A stretch of DNA of 64,000 bases from Arthrobacter sp. S39 (GCF_004320525.1 NZ_SIHX01000001.1:788251-852250); one strand, 5' to 3'. Shown: positions 8,448 to 17,754, counted from the first letter of the stretch. Translations and numbers: made by a program. The notes: generated by a model not told the origin, from the letters alone.

Positions 8448-9386
8448 CTAGTGTTTGGGCGAGGGGACGTTCGGTACAGTGGCTGCCTGTTGAGAGCTCC
8501 AGTAGGGGGAACGCGTCGACCCTGCCCATCGAAGTGTTTGGCGGCCCGTGGCGTCTGGGCGGGCCAGGTGCAGGAAACCGGATTCATCCCGTTCGGGATG
8601 GGCCAGCCCCGTGGTTGCTGACGTGATGGCAAGAACATCCAGGTCCGTTCCGACGAAGGCCGGGCACGTCGTCTGAGGGGCGTTGACTTTCACTGTTTGC
8701 AGGGCGGTGCCGTCCGCCGTGTATTGACGCACGACGCCGGCGCCCCACGAGGCAATCCAAAGGTTGCCTTGGTCATCAACTGTCAGCCCATCGGGAGTGC
8801 CTTCAAAACCAGTAATTACCTCGGTCCATGCTTCCTCGTGGTCAAAATCGCCTGGCCCGTAGGAATGCGAGCTGACCGTTCCGACGAGGCTGTCAACATG
8901 ATAAACGGTTCCGCCGTCAGGGGAGAACCCTATTCCGTTGGACAGGGAAATGCGTGAGCGAAGAACCTGGCTGCGGCCATCAGGATCAATCCGGAGAAGA
9001 ATTTCCTTTCTTTCCGGGTCGTTCAGGGACAGGGAGCCGATAATGAATCGGCCCTGAGGATCTACCGCGCCGTCGTTCCAGCGGACGTCAGTTCGGTCAC
9101 CGAAAAGATCAGGTCCGGTCGAAACTTCTCCCTCAGGTGAAATTGACACCAATGAACGCTTTCCGGCAGCGAGCATGCCGCCGTCCTCGGAGAGCGCTAC
9201 AGCTCCCACGAAGCCGCCTAGGGTCAGTGTTGACGTCACTATGACTTCATCATTCGAAAGCATCCCCCGGTTGATTTTTCCGTTGAGGATGTCCACCCAG
9301 ACGATTTCCTGGGTGCGGTCGTCCCACAGGACGCCTTCCCCGAGAAGGTCCCGGCTTGCGGTCGCTGCACGCGCGTATAGTGTCAT
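8448..9386 (-). CDS. SMP-30/gluconolactonase family lactonase
   Basis: A 312-residue six-bladed beta-propeller lactonase, predicted to open the aldonolactone made by the adjacent sugar dehydrogenase. The metal-ligand positions of the family are visible: GEGVLWDD near the start, SNGIGFSPDG in the middle and GTPDGLTVDDQGNLWIASWG later. I chose the ATG at 9386 (MTLYARAATA) because AAGAAGGAAACC lies directly before it. The last 25 residues do not look like a normal SMP-30 C-terminus and may have drifted. It is the last gene of the iclR2-FAH-dehydrogenase-lactonase transcript, 38 bp after the dehydrogenase. Confidence 0.88.
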   Translation of the reverse strand: MTLYARAATASRDLLGEGVLWDDRTQEIVWVDILNGKINRGMLSNDEVIVTSTLTLGGFVGAVALSEDGGMLAAGKRSLVSISPEGEVSTGPDLFGDRTDVRWNDGAVDPQGRFIIGSLSLNDPERKEILLRIDPDGRSQVLRSRISLSNGIGFSPDGGTVYHVDSLVGTVSSHSYGPGDFDHEEAWTEVITGFEGTPDGLTVDDQGNLWIASWGAGVVRQYTADGTALQTVKVNAPQTTCPAFVGTDLDVLAITSATTGLAHPERDESGFLHLARPDATGRQTLRWAGSTRSPYWSSQQAATVPNVPSPKH

Positions 9387-9424
9387 GGTTTCCTTCTTAG
9401 CGCTCGTCGGCACGGGCGCCTCTG

Positions 9425-10441
9425 CTAGGGGAGGCGTGGATCGACCTGGAGTTTGGGGCCGGGGCCCGCCTGGGGTGTCTTCTTCCCGGCGAATGCATCG
9501 GCGAGCCCTTCAAGTCCGACTGTGGAGTGCACCAGGGGCCGCGGGTCGAGTGAGCCGTCAGCGAATCGCTGGATAGTTTCTGCAAGACCGCCGGATGCCC
9601 CGAGGATTCCGACGGCGGTCACGTCCTTCAGAGCCAAGTCCCGGGTGTCGATGAGGCTTGGGGTGCCGGACAAACCCACGTAAACCACGCGTTTGCCCGG
9701 TTCAACGAGCCTCAGAGCCGCAGCGGGCAGCGAGGGCGCATTGGAGGCGTCGATCACGGCATCGAAGGGCAGGGCAGGAAGGTCGTCTCCTGACCAGACT
9801 CCGGCGAAGCCGAAGGTCCGGGCGAATTCGAGTGATGATGCAGACCGTCCCAGAAGGTGAACTTCTGCCTTCTCCGCCTTGGCAAACATCGCCGCCAAGA
9901 GGCCAATGGTACCGGCACCGGTGACAAGCACGCGGTCGCCGGGCTGAAGGTTGGCGGCCTGGACCGCGCGCAGGGCGTTTCCGCCTGGTTCGACCATTGC
10001 CCCGGACGCGTCATCAACAGAATCAGGCAACAGATGTAGGGAATTGGCAGGGACGACAAGCTGTTCCGCCAAGGCCCCCGGCCATCCGTTCCGGACTCCT
10101 ACCTCGTAGCGGAGGTCGCAGACGTGATGCCGTCCCGTCAGGCATCGGTGGCAGGAACCGCAGCCGAGCATGGTATCGCCGGTGGTTCTCTTGCCTACAA
10201 GCTGCTTACTTACCCCTTCACCGACGGCGGCGATGGTTCCGCACCACTCGTGGCCTAGCTGGATGGGGTAGGCTGCGAAGCCCTCTTTGAGATAGGCCAT
10301 TTCGCCGGTGAAGAGCTCGATGTCGGTGCCGCAAACTCCGACACGGCTGACATCAACAACGACCTGGCCCGGCCCGGCCTTGGGCGATGCAACGTCTTGG
10401 ACTTCGGCTTCACCTGGCCCGGTGACGATAAATGCCCGCAT
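9425..10441 (-). CDS. Zinc-dependent MDR sugar dehydrogenase
   Basis: A 338-residue medium-chain dehydrogenase. Catalytic zinc ligands are Cys37 (GVCGTD) and His64-Glu65 (LGHEWCG); the structural zinc is held by Cys94, Cys97, Cys100 and Cys108 (CGSCHRC ... C). The Rossmann motif is GAGTIGLLAA. Family members oxidise polyols, aldoses or glucose/galactose-like sugars. Because it lies just before a lactonase gene and after a diketo-acid hydrolase gene, it most likely oxidises the aldose to its lactone as the first step of the pathway. It follows the FAH gene by only 2 bp. Oxidation of a sugar-acid hydroxyl at a later step is the alternative. Confidence 0.88.
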   Translation of the reverse strand: MRAFIVTGPGEAEVQDVASPKAGPGQVVVDVSRVGVCGTDIELFTGEMAYLKEGFAAYPIQLGHEWCGTIAAVGEGVSKQLVGKRTTGDTMLGCGSCHRCLTGRHHVCDLRYEVGVRNGWPGALAEQLVVPANSLHLLPDSVDDASGAMVEPGGNALRAVQAANLQPGDRVLVTGAGTIGLLAAMFAKAEKAEVHLLGRSASSLEFARTFGFAGVWSGDDLPALPFDAVIDASNAPSLPAAALRLVEPGKRVVYVGLSGTPSLIDTRDLALKDVTAVGILGASGGLAETIQRFADGSLDPRPLVHSTVGLEGLADAFAGKKTPQAGPGPKLQVDPRLP

Positions 10442-10443
10442 TG

Positions 10444-11304
10444 TCAGCGTGCGCCGATGACTTGCTGGCGTTGCTGTCCCAGCTGGCTGATACCGAGCTC
10501 CATGACATCATTTGGCTGGAGCCAGACCGGTGGCGTGAAGCCCATGCCCACACCTGGCGGAGTGCCCGTATTAATAAGGTCTCCGGGCTCGAGCACCATG
10601 AATTGGCTGAGGTGATGCACGATGAAGTGCGGATCGAAAATCATGGTCGATGTTGATCCGGTCTGGCGCCGAATTCCGTTGATGTCCAGCCACATGTCCA
10701 GATTCTTCACGTCGTGGATCTCGTCTGCCGTGGCCAGCCAAGGGCCGCAAGGATTGAATGTCTCGGCAGACTTCCCCTTGGCCCATTGACCGCCTCGTTC
10801 CATCTGAAACGCACGCTCACTGACGTCGTTCACCAGGACGTAGCCGGCAATAGCGTTCGCGGCGTCTTCAACCGAGTCCAGATAGCTCGTGCGCTGGCCG
10901 ATGACAATCCCCAGCTCCACTTCCCAATCAGGTTTGGTCGACCCCCGCGGAATCCGGACATCATCGTAGGGTCCCACCAACGTATTGGGTGACTTCGTAA
11001 ACAGGATGGGCTCGGCGGGAACTGCCTGGCCCGTCTCGGCCGCATGATCGCTGTAGTTCAAGCCGATGCAGAGGATTTGATGCGGGCGGGCAATGGGGGA
11101 CCCAATTCTTTCCCCGGCGAAGGCAGCAATAGCGCCTGCTGCCGTCCTGTCGGCGACCAGGCGGGCCAACTCCGGCAGCCTGTTTTGTCTGAAGAACTCC
11201 TCGTTGAAATCAACAACGACATCAGAGACATCTACATAAGTATTCTCGTCGACGCGGACAATGGGTTTCTCTCGGCCGGCTGGGCCGATGCGCATGAGGA
11301 ACAT
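10444..11304 (-). CDS. Fumarylacetoacetate hydrolase family 2,4-diketo-3-deoxy-sugar-acid hydrolase
   Basis: A 286-residue FAH-fold enzyme. The metal site is Glu128, Glu130 (WEVELGIVIG) and Asp160 (LVNDVSERAFQ), with His87 in GLNYSDHA; FMVLEPGDLINTGTPPGVGMG is the usual late motif and is split here only by short variation. In known non-phosphorylative routes such enzymes cut 2,4-diketo-3-deoxy acids into pyruvate plus lactate (from 6-deoxyhexoses) or glycolate (from pentoses). CCAGGAG lies about 10 bases before the ATG. It is 48 bp after iclR2 and directly before the dehydrogenase, so it should be co-transcribed with both. Confidence 0.87.
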   Translation of the reverse strand: MFLMRIGPAGREKPIVRVDENTYVDVSDVVVDFNEEFFRQNRLPELARLVADRTAAGAIAAFAGERIGSPIARPHQILCIGLNYSDHAAETGQAVPAEPILFTKSPNTLVGPYDDVRIPRGSTKPDWEVELGIVIGQRTSYLDSVEDAANAIAGYVLVNDVSERAFQMERGGQWAKGKSAETFNPCGPWLATADEIHDVKNLDMWLDINGIRRQTGSTSTMIFDPHFIVHHLSQFMVLEPGDLINTGTPPGVGMGFTPPVWLQPNDVMELGISQLGQQRQQVIGAR

Positions 11305-11352
11305 GTCAACAAACTCCTGGTTTAGTAGGGCAAATTGGGGCTGGTTCAGTTG

Positions 11353-12126
11353 TTAGGCGGCGGTGCCGGTCTGCGGTCGGCCGGAAACAATCGCCCGGAT
11401 GGCATCAAGATCGTCCACAAGACGCTTCAGGGGTGTCCGGTGAGCGAGAGCGCTGATACTGATGGCACCGCTTGGCTTCGTCGGTGACGAAAAATGCGCA
11501 GCCAGTGCTATGCAGTTCAGCCCCGGCTCGTTTTCCTGATCATCTACGGCGTATCCCTGCTCACGAATCTGCTTGAAGGCTGCGTGCAGTTCCGACGGCG
11601 TTGCCAGTGTTTTGCGCGTCGGCTTAGCCAGGGGGCGGTCACCTATCCATTGTGTAATGGAATCGACGTCGGGAAGGGCATAAGCCAGCAGCAGTTTTCC
11701 GACCCCGGTTGCATGGGCCGGGTTGCGGCCTCCCACGACTGAAGTCAGTTTCATTGCGCCGCTGGGAGGGTCCACTTTTGAGCGGTATACAACGTCCCGT
11801 CCTTCCAGGACCGCATAATGAACGGTCTCGCCGAAGTGGTCCGAGAGCTGCTGCAGAATGGGCTGGGCGCGCAGATGATCAGGGCGTGCCTCGTGGTGAG
11901 TGAACGCAATCCGCAGAAATTCGTCGCCCAAGAGATAATGGCCGTGGAAATCCTGTGTGGCCAGGCCGCTGCGGCGGAGGGATGCGAGCGCCCTGTGGAT
12001 GGTCGGCTTTGGGCTGTCGATGAGACGTGACAGGTTTTCCAGACTTATCCCGTGAGGGTGGTTACCCAGCTCAAGGAGCACGGCCAGCACTCTATCAGAC
12101 CCTACAAGCCGCTTCTCTTCTCCCAT
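11353..12126 (-). CDS. IclR family transcriptional regulator (IclR2)
   Basis: A 257-residue IclR protein with N-terminal winged HTH (LIDSPKPTIHRALASLRRSG, about residues 37-56) and an effector domain (HATGVGKLLLAY, DQENEPGLNCIALAA). It is the first gene of the minus-strand operon encoding the FAH hydrolase, dehydrogenase and lactonase, and is divergent from the dehydratase-oxidase-SDR operon. Two operator-like repeats lie between the operons. Repression relieved by a sugar acid is the simplest model. It is a close paralog of IclR1, and the two form a likely duplicated regulator pair. Confidence 0.93.
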   Translation of the reverse strand: MGEEKRLVGSDRVLAVLLELGNHPHGISLENLSRLIDSPKPTIHRALASLRRSGLATQDFHGHYLLGDEFLRIAFTHHEARPDHLRAQPILQQLSDHFGETVHYAVLEGRDVVYRSKVDPPSGAMKLTSVVGGRNPAHATGVGKLLLAYALPDVDSITQWIGDRPLAKPTRKTLATPSELHAAFKQIREQGYAVDDQENEPGLNCIALAAHFSSPTKPSGAISISALAHRTPLKRLVDDLDAIRAIVSGRPQTGTAA

Positions 12127-12189
12127 GGGCGTCCTCTCTGCTCTAAGAGGCAGGCCCGCCCTGGCTCTTATTCAAAATATTAGACTGAT

Positions 12190-12286
12190 GATCCACCAAT
12201 TGGAAAGCTGTAGTCTGTGGGTTGCCGTCACGAGCGCTAGTCTCTACTATTCAGAATAGTTGAACGCAGATCCATCAAGTGGAAAG
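12190..12286. promoter_or_regulatory. Paired IclR-type operators between the divergent pathway operons
   Basis: Two near-identical 18-mers, 12190-12207 (GATCCACCAATTGGAAAG) and 12269-12286 (GATCCATCAAGTGGAAAG), differ at three positions. Each has the core TCC-N7-GGAA. The second overlaps the ribosome binding region of the dehydratase gene; the first lies upstream of iclR2. Binding could control both operons. Confidence 0.75.
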
Positions 12287-12293
12287 TAGGCTC

Positions 12294-14009
12294 ATGGGCG
12301 AGCTACGCAGCTCACAGTGGTATTCCGGCAATGACCGGAATGCTTATATCCACCGCGCCTGGATGCGAAGAGGAACCCCTGAAGACTCGTTTGAGGGAAA
12401 ACCCCAGATTGCTATCGCCAACACGGCATCGGATCTAACCCCTTGCAACGCACATCTGGATGAAGTGGCACAGCACGTAAAGATGGGAATTTGGGAAGCT
12501 GGCGGCGTTCCCCTCAACATGCCTGTTGTGTCCCTGGGGGAGACCCAGGTCCGGCCAACTGCCATGCTGTGGCGGAACATGTCAGCGATGGCCACCGAAG
12601 AGATGCTTCGGGCCAACCCTGTTGATGGCGTTGTGCTCCTGGGCGGCTGTGACAAGACCATCCCTGCGCTGCTTATGGCAGCCGCTTCGGTAGGGATCCC
12701 TGCTGTGGTCGTACCCGGGGGGCCGATGGCCACGGGCACCTTCCGGGGCCAGGCCTTGGGTTGCGGCACGGACGTTTGGCGTCTCAGCGAGGAAGTCCGT
12801 GGCGGTGAACTTTCCAACAGGGACTTTATGAAGTCCGAGTCCTCGATGATCAGAAGCCGCGGCCACTGCAACACCATGGGTACTGCCTCCACGATGGCGC
12901 TGGTGGCTGAGGCACTGGGAATGGTACTTCCCGGCCTGGCCGGAACTCCGGCGGTGGACAGCAATCTCCTGTCCGGGTCCCATGAAACCGGCCGGTTGAT
13001 TGTGGAAATGGTCGCCCAGGGACGCACTCCGCAGGAACTGCTGACGAGGGAGTCATTCCTGAACGCGATCGTGGCACTTGCCGCCATTGGCGGTTCCACC
13101 AACGCCGTCGTGCATCTATTGGCGATTGCCGGAAGACTGGGGGTTGAATTGTCCATTGATGATTTCGACCGCGTCGGCTCCTCAGTTCCTTTGCTGGTTA
13201 ACCTGCAGCCGTCTGGACGGTATCTGATGGATGACCTGCACCGCGCCGGTGGATTCCTTTCCGTCCTGCGGGAGGTCAAGGACCTGCTGCACCCTGAAGC
13301 ACTGACTGTTACGGGAGAACCGCTGGTCAGTTACCTTGATGATGCCAGAATTTGGGACGAAGAGGTCATTCGCCCAAGGGGGAACCCGCTGCTGCCGGAG
13401 GCCGGCATCGCCATCCTTCGCGGCAACCTCGCCCCCGGCGGTGCCCTTATCAAACCAGCTGCCGCCTCGCCGCATCTGCTGGAGCACCGTGGGCCGGCAG
13501 TTGTCTTCGACAGCATTGAAGACATGCATGCCCGCATCGATGACCCGGATCTCGACGTTGACGAGAACTCCGTGTTGATCCTGCGCGGTTGTGGTCCTAA
13601 GGGCTATCCGGGAATGCCTGAAGTTTCCAACATGCCGCTGCCCAAGAAGCTGCTGGCGAAGGGCGTTCGGGACATGGTCCGTATCTGTGATGGCCGAATG
13701 AGTGGAACCGCCTACGGGACCGTGGTGCTGCACGTGACACCGGAGGCCGCTGCCGGCGGCCCACTGGCTATCGTGCGGACGGGTGACATGATCCGTCTTG
13801 ACGTCGTGAACCGGACTTTGGACATTGAAGCCGAGCCGAAAGAACTGGCAGGGCGCCGCCCTAGCGATGCCGCAGCGGAGGGTTACGCCAAACCCGTCCG
13901 TGGCTGGGAACGGCTCTATGTGGACCACGTTCTTCAGGCTGACACCGGCGTCGACCTTGATTTCCTGACTGGCGCATCTGGCCCGGAGGTGTCCCGTGAA
14001 TCCCATTAG
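12294..14009 (+). CDS. IlvD/Edd family sugar-acid dehydratase
   Basis: A 571-residue Fe-S dehydratase. The cluster cysteines are Cys51 (LTPCNAH), Cys119 (LLGGCDKTIP) and Cys192 (SRGHCNTMGTAS), the three-cysteine pattern of [2Fe-2S] sugar-acid dehydratases such as L-arabonate and D-galactonate dehydratase. It would convert an aldonate into a 2-keto-3-deoxy acid. The ATG at 12294 is preferred over the GTG at 12279, which lies in the operator. The next gene starts inside its last codons with its own GGAGG, so the two are translationally coupled. L-rhamnonate and L-fuconate dehydratases of known routes are usually enolase-superfamily enzymes, so this type hints at a D-fuconate, L-arabonate or D-galactonate substrate. 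Confidence 0.9.
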   Translation: MGELRSSQWYSGNDRNAYIHRAWMRRGTPEDSFEGKPQIAIANTASDLTPCNAHLDEVAQHVKMGIWEAGGVPLNMPVVSLGETQVRPTAMLWRNMSAMATEEMLRANPVDGVVLLGGCDKTIPALLMAAASVGIPAVVVPGGPMATGTFRGQALGCGTDVWRLSEEVRGGELSNRDFMKSESSMIRSRGHCNTMGTASTMALVAEALGMVLPGLAGTPAVDSNLLSGSHETGRLIVEMVAQGRTPQELLTRESFLNAIVALAAIGGSTNAVVHLLAIAGRLGVELSIDDFDRVGSSVPLLVNLQPSGRYLMDDLHRAGGFLSVLREVKDLLHPEALTVTGEPLVSYLDDARIWDEEVIRPRGNPLLPEAGIAILRGNLAPGGALIKPAAASPHLLEHRGPAVVFDSIEDMHARIDDPDLDVDENSVLILRGCGPKGYPGMPEVSNMPLPKKLLAKGVRDMVRICDGRMSGTAYGTVVLHVTPEAAAGGPLAIVRTGDMIRLDVVNRTLDIEAEPKELAGRRPSDAAAEGYAKPVRGWERLYVDHVLQADTGVDLDFLTGASGPEVSRESH

Positions 14010-16851
14010 GTCTGCGCTGGGGTCCCCGTCCGGGGCGGACCGTGCGTTGATGGAATCGTTGAATCAGGCGGTCCAGGGAAAGGTGCGTGCGCGGATATCG
14101 GACCGGCTGGCTTATGCCCATGATGCGTCGCATTACCTTCTGACACCGCTGGCCGTGGTCACACCCGCATCCGCCCGTGAGGTTGGGGACCTGTTTAAGG
14201 TCTCGTCGCTGCATGGTGTGCCACTGACTTTCAGGTCAGGCGGCACCAGCCTGAGCGGCCAGTCGTCAACCGACGGCGTCCTTGTCGACACCCGGAGTAA
14301 CTTCCGCGGTCTCTCGGTCCTCGAAAGCGGGGCGAGGATCAGGTGCGAACCCGGTGCGACCGTGCGGCAGGTGAACGCCAGACTCGCCGTCCATGGGCGG
14401 AAGCTGGGACCAGACCCTGCCAGTGAGTCTGCATGCACCGTTGGCGGTATTGTGGCCAACAATTCCAGCGGCATGGCCTGCGGAACCGAGAACAACACCT
14501 ACCACACCCTGGACTCCGCAGTCCTGGTGCTGGCGAGCGGGACCGTCGTGGATACGGCGGCTCCTGACGCCTGCATGGCGCTCCAGAATGCAGAACCAGA
14601 ACTTCACTCCGGCCTTTTGCGCCTGCGGGACCAGATCAGAAGCGACCCTGGCCATGTCAGGCGGATCGAAGAGCTCTACGCCATCAAGAACACCATGGGA
14701 TACGGGATCAATTCATTCCTGGACTTTGATGACCCGGTGGACATCCTCCTGCATCTGGCAGTGGGAAGTGAAGGGACCCTTGCCTTCATCGCAGAAGCGA
14801 CGTTCCGCACCATTGCCCTGAAGCCGCACACAGCCACGGGCCTGCTGTATTTCCGAAGCTTGGCAGACGCTACCGGCTCGCTCCCGGCATTGGTCGAGTC
14901 TGGTTTCGCCACCATCGAGTTGCTTGACTCCACATCACTGCTGGTATCCCAGCAGGACCCGGGAGCAGATGAAGAGCTCCAGAAACTTCGGGTACAAGGT
15001 CATGCCGCGTTGCTGGTCGAGTTCCAGGAGGAAAGCCCGGCAGAACTTCAAGAAGCAATCAACGGCAGCGAAGCCGTACTTGCGGCCCTTCCCTTGGAAA
15101 TCCCGGCCCGGCTGACGACTGACTCCCAGCGCCGTGCCGCTCTGTGGAATATCCGTAAAGGTCTGTACGCGAGCGTGGCTGGAAACCGGCCATCAGGAAC
15201 CACAGCCCTGTTGGAGGACATCGCAGTCCCAGTCCCCAAACTGCTGCCTACCTGTCAAGGGCTGGTGGCGCTCTTCGAAAAGTACGGGTACGACAGCGCC
15301 GTGATCTTCGGGCACGCAAAGGACGGCAACATCCACTTCCTGCTCAATGAAAGGCTCGAAGAGCACGGCGAAGGTTCAACCCTTCAGCGATACGCCGACT
15401 TCACTGAGGAAATGGTTGACCTGGTGCTCTCCAACGGGGGAACTTTGAAAGCCGAACACGGAACGGGCCGGATCATGGCTCCTTTCGTACGCCGCCAGTA
15501 TGGGGAACAGCTGTATCAATTCATGCGGGACGTCAAAAGCCTGTTTGACCCAGAAGGAATCCTGAACCCGGGCATCCTTCTAAACGACGACCCGACCTTT
15601 CACCTCTCGCATCTAAAGACTGCCCCGCCGGTGGAAAAAGAAGTGGACCGCTGTGTCGAGTGTGGCTACTGCGAGCCCGTCTGTCCCAGCAAAGACATAA
15701 CTCTTACACCACGTCAACGGATAGTTCTGCGCCGCGAAATTGCCCGCGCAGAACTACTAGGCCAAAGCCAGCTGAAAGCACAGCTGGAAAAGGAATACGA
15801 GTACGACGGAATCGATACCTGCGCCGTGGATGGCATGTGCCAGACAGCCTGCCCCGTCCTCATTGACACAGGCGAGCTGGTTAAACGCCTGCGCTCCGAA
15901 AGCCGTTCCCGCGTTGAGCAGACAGCTTGGAAGGCAGCTGCCGGGAATTGGGGGGCTGTTTCCAAACTTGGCGGCTTGGCTCTGACAGCAGTAAAACATC
16001 TTCCGCCAGCGTTGGTAACGGGGGCTTCCGAAGCAGCAAGGATCGTCATCGGCCGCGAGCAGATTCCGAGGTGGGACGCAGACCTGCCCGCCGGCGGTTC
16101 TGTTCGCCGCCCTCTGGCTGCAACGGAACCGAAGGCGGTCTACCTGGCGGCATGCATCAGCACCATGTTTGGTCCAGCATCCGGAAGCCAAGGAGTGGCA
16201 TCTGCATTCCTGGAGCTGTGCAGCCGGGCAGGGGTTGAAGTCACGGTTCCGGCGGGAATCACCGACCTGTGCTGCGGCACGCCCTGGAAGTCGAAGGGCA
16301 TGACAGACGGATACGACGTGATGCGCAAAAAAGTGTTGCCGGTGCTGCTCGAGGCGACCCGCAACGGGGAGTTGCCCATCGTGTGTGACGCTGCGTCCTG
16401 CACCGAGGGGCTCGAAAGGCTCCTCGCCGTCGTGGGAGAAGAGCCCCGCTTGCACACCCTGGATGCGGTTGCCTTCGTCGATGAACACGTGCTCGCGAAT
16501 CTGCCAAAGGGCAGCCCCTTGGCCAGCCTGTCATTACACCCGACGTGCTCCTCGACACGAATGGGTCTTAACCCTGCGTTGACCCGTGTGGCAGCAGCAG
16601 TGGCTGACGAAGTAGTCATTTCCGAAGACTGGGGCTGCTGCGCCTTTGCCGGGGACAGGGGAATGCTCCGTCCTGAACTCACAGCCTCCGCGACCGTAAG
16701 GGAAGCGCGCTCGGTCAATGCGCGCCCTTTTGATGCCTATGCATCTGTCAACAGAACCTGCGAGATGGGCATGACCCGGGCAACGGGGCACGAATACCGC
16801 CACATACTCGAACTTTTGGCATCAACAACCTCAAAAACAACAACTAAGTGA
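13996..16851 (+). CDS. FAD-linked oxidase fused to 4Fe-4S and CCG domains (D-lactate/glycolate-type dehydrogenase)
   Basis: A 951-residue membrane-associated-type dehydrogenase with all modules in one chain. The FAD_binding_4 domain (about 30-260) contains FRSGGTSLSGQSS and GGIVANNSSGMACGT. The FAD-oxidase C lobe (about 270-510) contains HAKDGNIHFLLNE and AEHGTGRIMAPF. Two 4Fe-4S motifs lie near residues 553 (CVECGYCEPVCP) and 608 (CAVDGMCQTACP), and CCG cysteine-rich motifs near 758 (CCGTPWKSKGM) and 879 (GCCAFAGDRGM). Such enzymes oxidise D-lactate or other D-2-hydroxyacids and pass electrons to quinone. It starts with GTG behind GGAGGTG and overlaps the dehydratase by 14 bp. In this operon it probably recycles the 2-hydroxyacid released by the FAH hydrolase. 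Confidence 0.9.
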   Translation: MNPIRSALGSPSGADRALMESLNQAVQGKVRARISDRLAYAHDASHYLLTPLAVVTPASAREVGDLFKVSSLHGVPLTFRSGGTSLSGQSSTDGVLVDTRSNFRGLSVLESGARIRCEPGATVRQVNARLAVHGRKLGPDPASESACTVGGIVANNSSGMACGTENNTYHTLDSAVLVLASGTVVDTAAPDACMALQNAEPELHSGLLRLRDQIRSDPGHVRRIEELYAIKNTMGYGINSFLDFDDPVDILLHLAVGSEGTLAFIAEATFRTIALKPHTATGLLYFRSLADATGSLPALVESGFATIELLDSTSLLVSQQDPGADEELQKLRVQGHAALLVEFQEESPAELQEAINGSEAVLAALPLEIPARLTTDSQRRAALWNIRKGLYASVAGNRPSGTTALLEDIAVPVPKLLPTCQGLVALFEKYGYDSAVIFGHAKDGNIHFLLNERLEEHGEGSTLQRYADFTEEMVDLVLSNGGTLKAEHGTGRIMAPFVRRQYGEQLYQFMRDVKSLFDPEGILNPGILLNDDPTFHLSHLKTAPPVEKEVDRCVECGYCEPVCPSKDITLTPRQRIVLRREIARAELLGQSQLKAQLEKEYEYDGIDTCAVDGMCQTACPVLIDTGELVKRLRSESRSRVEQTAWKAAAGNWGAVSKLGGLALTAVKHLPPALVTGASEAARIVIGREQIPRWDADLPAGGSVRRPLAATEPKAVYLAACISTMFGPASGSQGVASAFLELCSRAGVEVTVPAGITDLCCGTPWKSKGMTDGYDVMRKKVLPVLLEATRNGELPIVCDAASCTEGLERLLAVVGEEPRLHTLDAVAFVDEHVLANLPKGSPLASLSLHPTCSSTRMGLNPALTRVAAAVADEVVISEDWGCCAFAGDRGMLRPELTASATVREARSVNARPFDAYASVNRTCEMGMTRATGHEYRHILELLASTTSKTTTK

Positions 16852-16890
16852 TCCCTGCCCGGGCAGAGGGTCCAGGACAAAGGACAAATC

Positions 16891-17568
16891 ATGGCGCGCA
16901 AAGCAGTCATTACAGGAGGCATCAGCGGCCTCGGCGCAGCCTGCGCAGAACGCCTGGCAGCCGACGGCATCGAGGTCATCACTGTCGACATCAGTGAGGG
17001 AGCCGACGTCGTTCTGGACATCGCCGATTCCGCGGCGGTCGGACGTGCCGCAGATGCTATCGGACCAGTTGACATACTCATCAACAGCGCCGGCATCGTG
17101 GGCCCCAACAAGCCCTTCTGGGAGGTAAGCGATGAGGACTGGAAACGCACCTTCGCCGTGAACGTGGATGGCACCTTCAACCTCTGCCGGGCTTTTGCCC
17201 CCGACATGGTCGCGAAGGGGTGGGGACGCATCATCAACTTCGCCAGCATGGCAGGGAAAGACGGCAACCCAAACATGGTGGCGTACTCGGCTACGAAGGC
17301 CGCAGTCATAGGGTTGACCAAGACCATGGGCAAAGACCTGGCCAAATGCGGCGTACTGGTCAATGCCATCGCGCCGGCGGTCGTTGCGACCCCGATGAAC
17401 TCGTCAACCGCCCCCGCCGTCCTTGAGCACATCACCAGCCTGATACCCATGGGCCGCGTGGGCCGGCCCGAAGAGGTAGCTGAACTCGTAGCCTGGCTGG
17501 CTTCTGACAAGTGCAGCTTCTCAACAGGTGCCGTTTACGACATCTCGGGTGGTCGCGCCACGTACTAG
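16891..17568 (+). CDS. SDR family 2-keto-3-deoxy-sugar-acid dehydrogenase (probable)
   Basis: A 225-residue classical short-chain dehydrogenase. The NAD(P)-binding motif is TGGISGLG (8-15), followed by NSAG (65-68) and the catalytic triad Ser119, Tyr132 and Lys136 (YSATK). Given the dehydratase and FAH hydrolase around it, the expected reaction is oxidation of the C4 hydroxyl of a 2-keto-3-deoxy acid to the 2,4-diketo acid, completing the route to pyruvate plus a 2-hydroxyacid. AAAGGAC precedes the ATG, 39 bp after the oxidase. The assignment of step rests on context; the fold alone would allow other substrates. Confidence 0.85.
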   Translation: MARKAVITGGISGLGAACAERLAADGIEVITVDISEGADVVLDIADSAAVGRAADAIGPVDILINSAGIVGPNKPFWEVSDEDWKRTFAVNVDGTFNLCRAFAPDMVAKGWGRIINFASMAGKDGNPNMVAYSATKAAVIGLTKTMGKDLAKCGVLVNAIAPAVVATPMNSSTAPAVLEHITSLIPMGRVGRPEEVAELVAWLASDKCSFSTGAVYDISGGRATY

Positions 17569-17754
17569 GGGCGGTTTCGGATGCTAAAACCCTGGCTACC
17601 TTCATCTCCCGAACGAATCTTCCGAGAATGGGCGGGGCATCAACGGAGACGATCTTGTCGCGGACACGGCGTCGCCTGACCTCGCGCGCAGGCCCAAAAC
17701 CAAAGAAGTTGCCCGAAAAAAGTACCCGCGTGGGGGTGGCCATTTTCAGCTGGT

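Noticed and set aside
8448..17568. The classical phosphorylating rhamnose pathway (isomerase, kinase, aldolase)
   Set aside because: None of these enzymes is encoded in the window; all pathway genes fit the oxidative, non-phosphorylative type.
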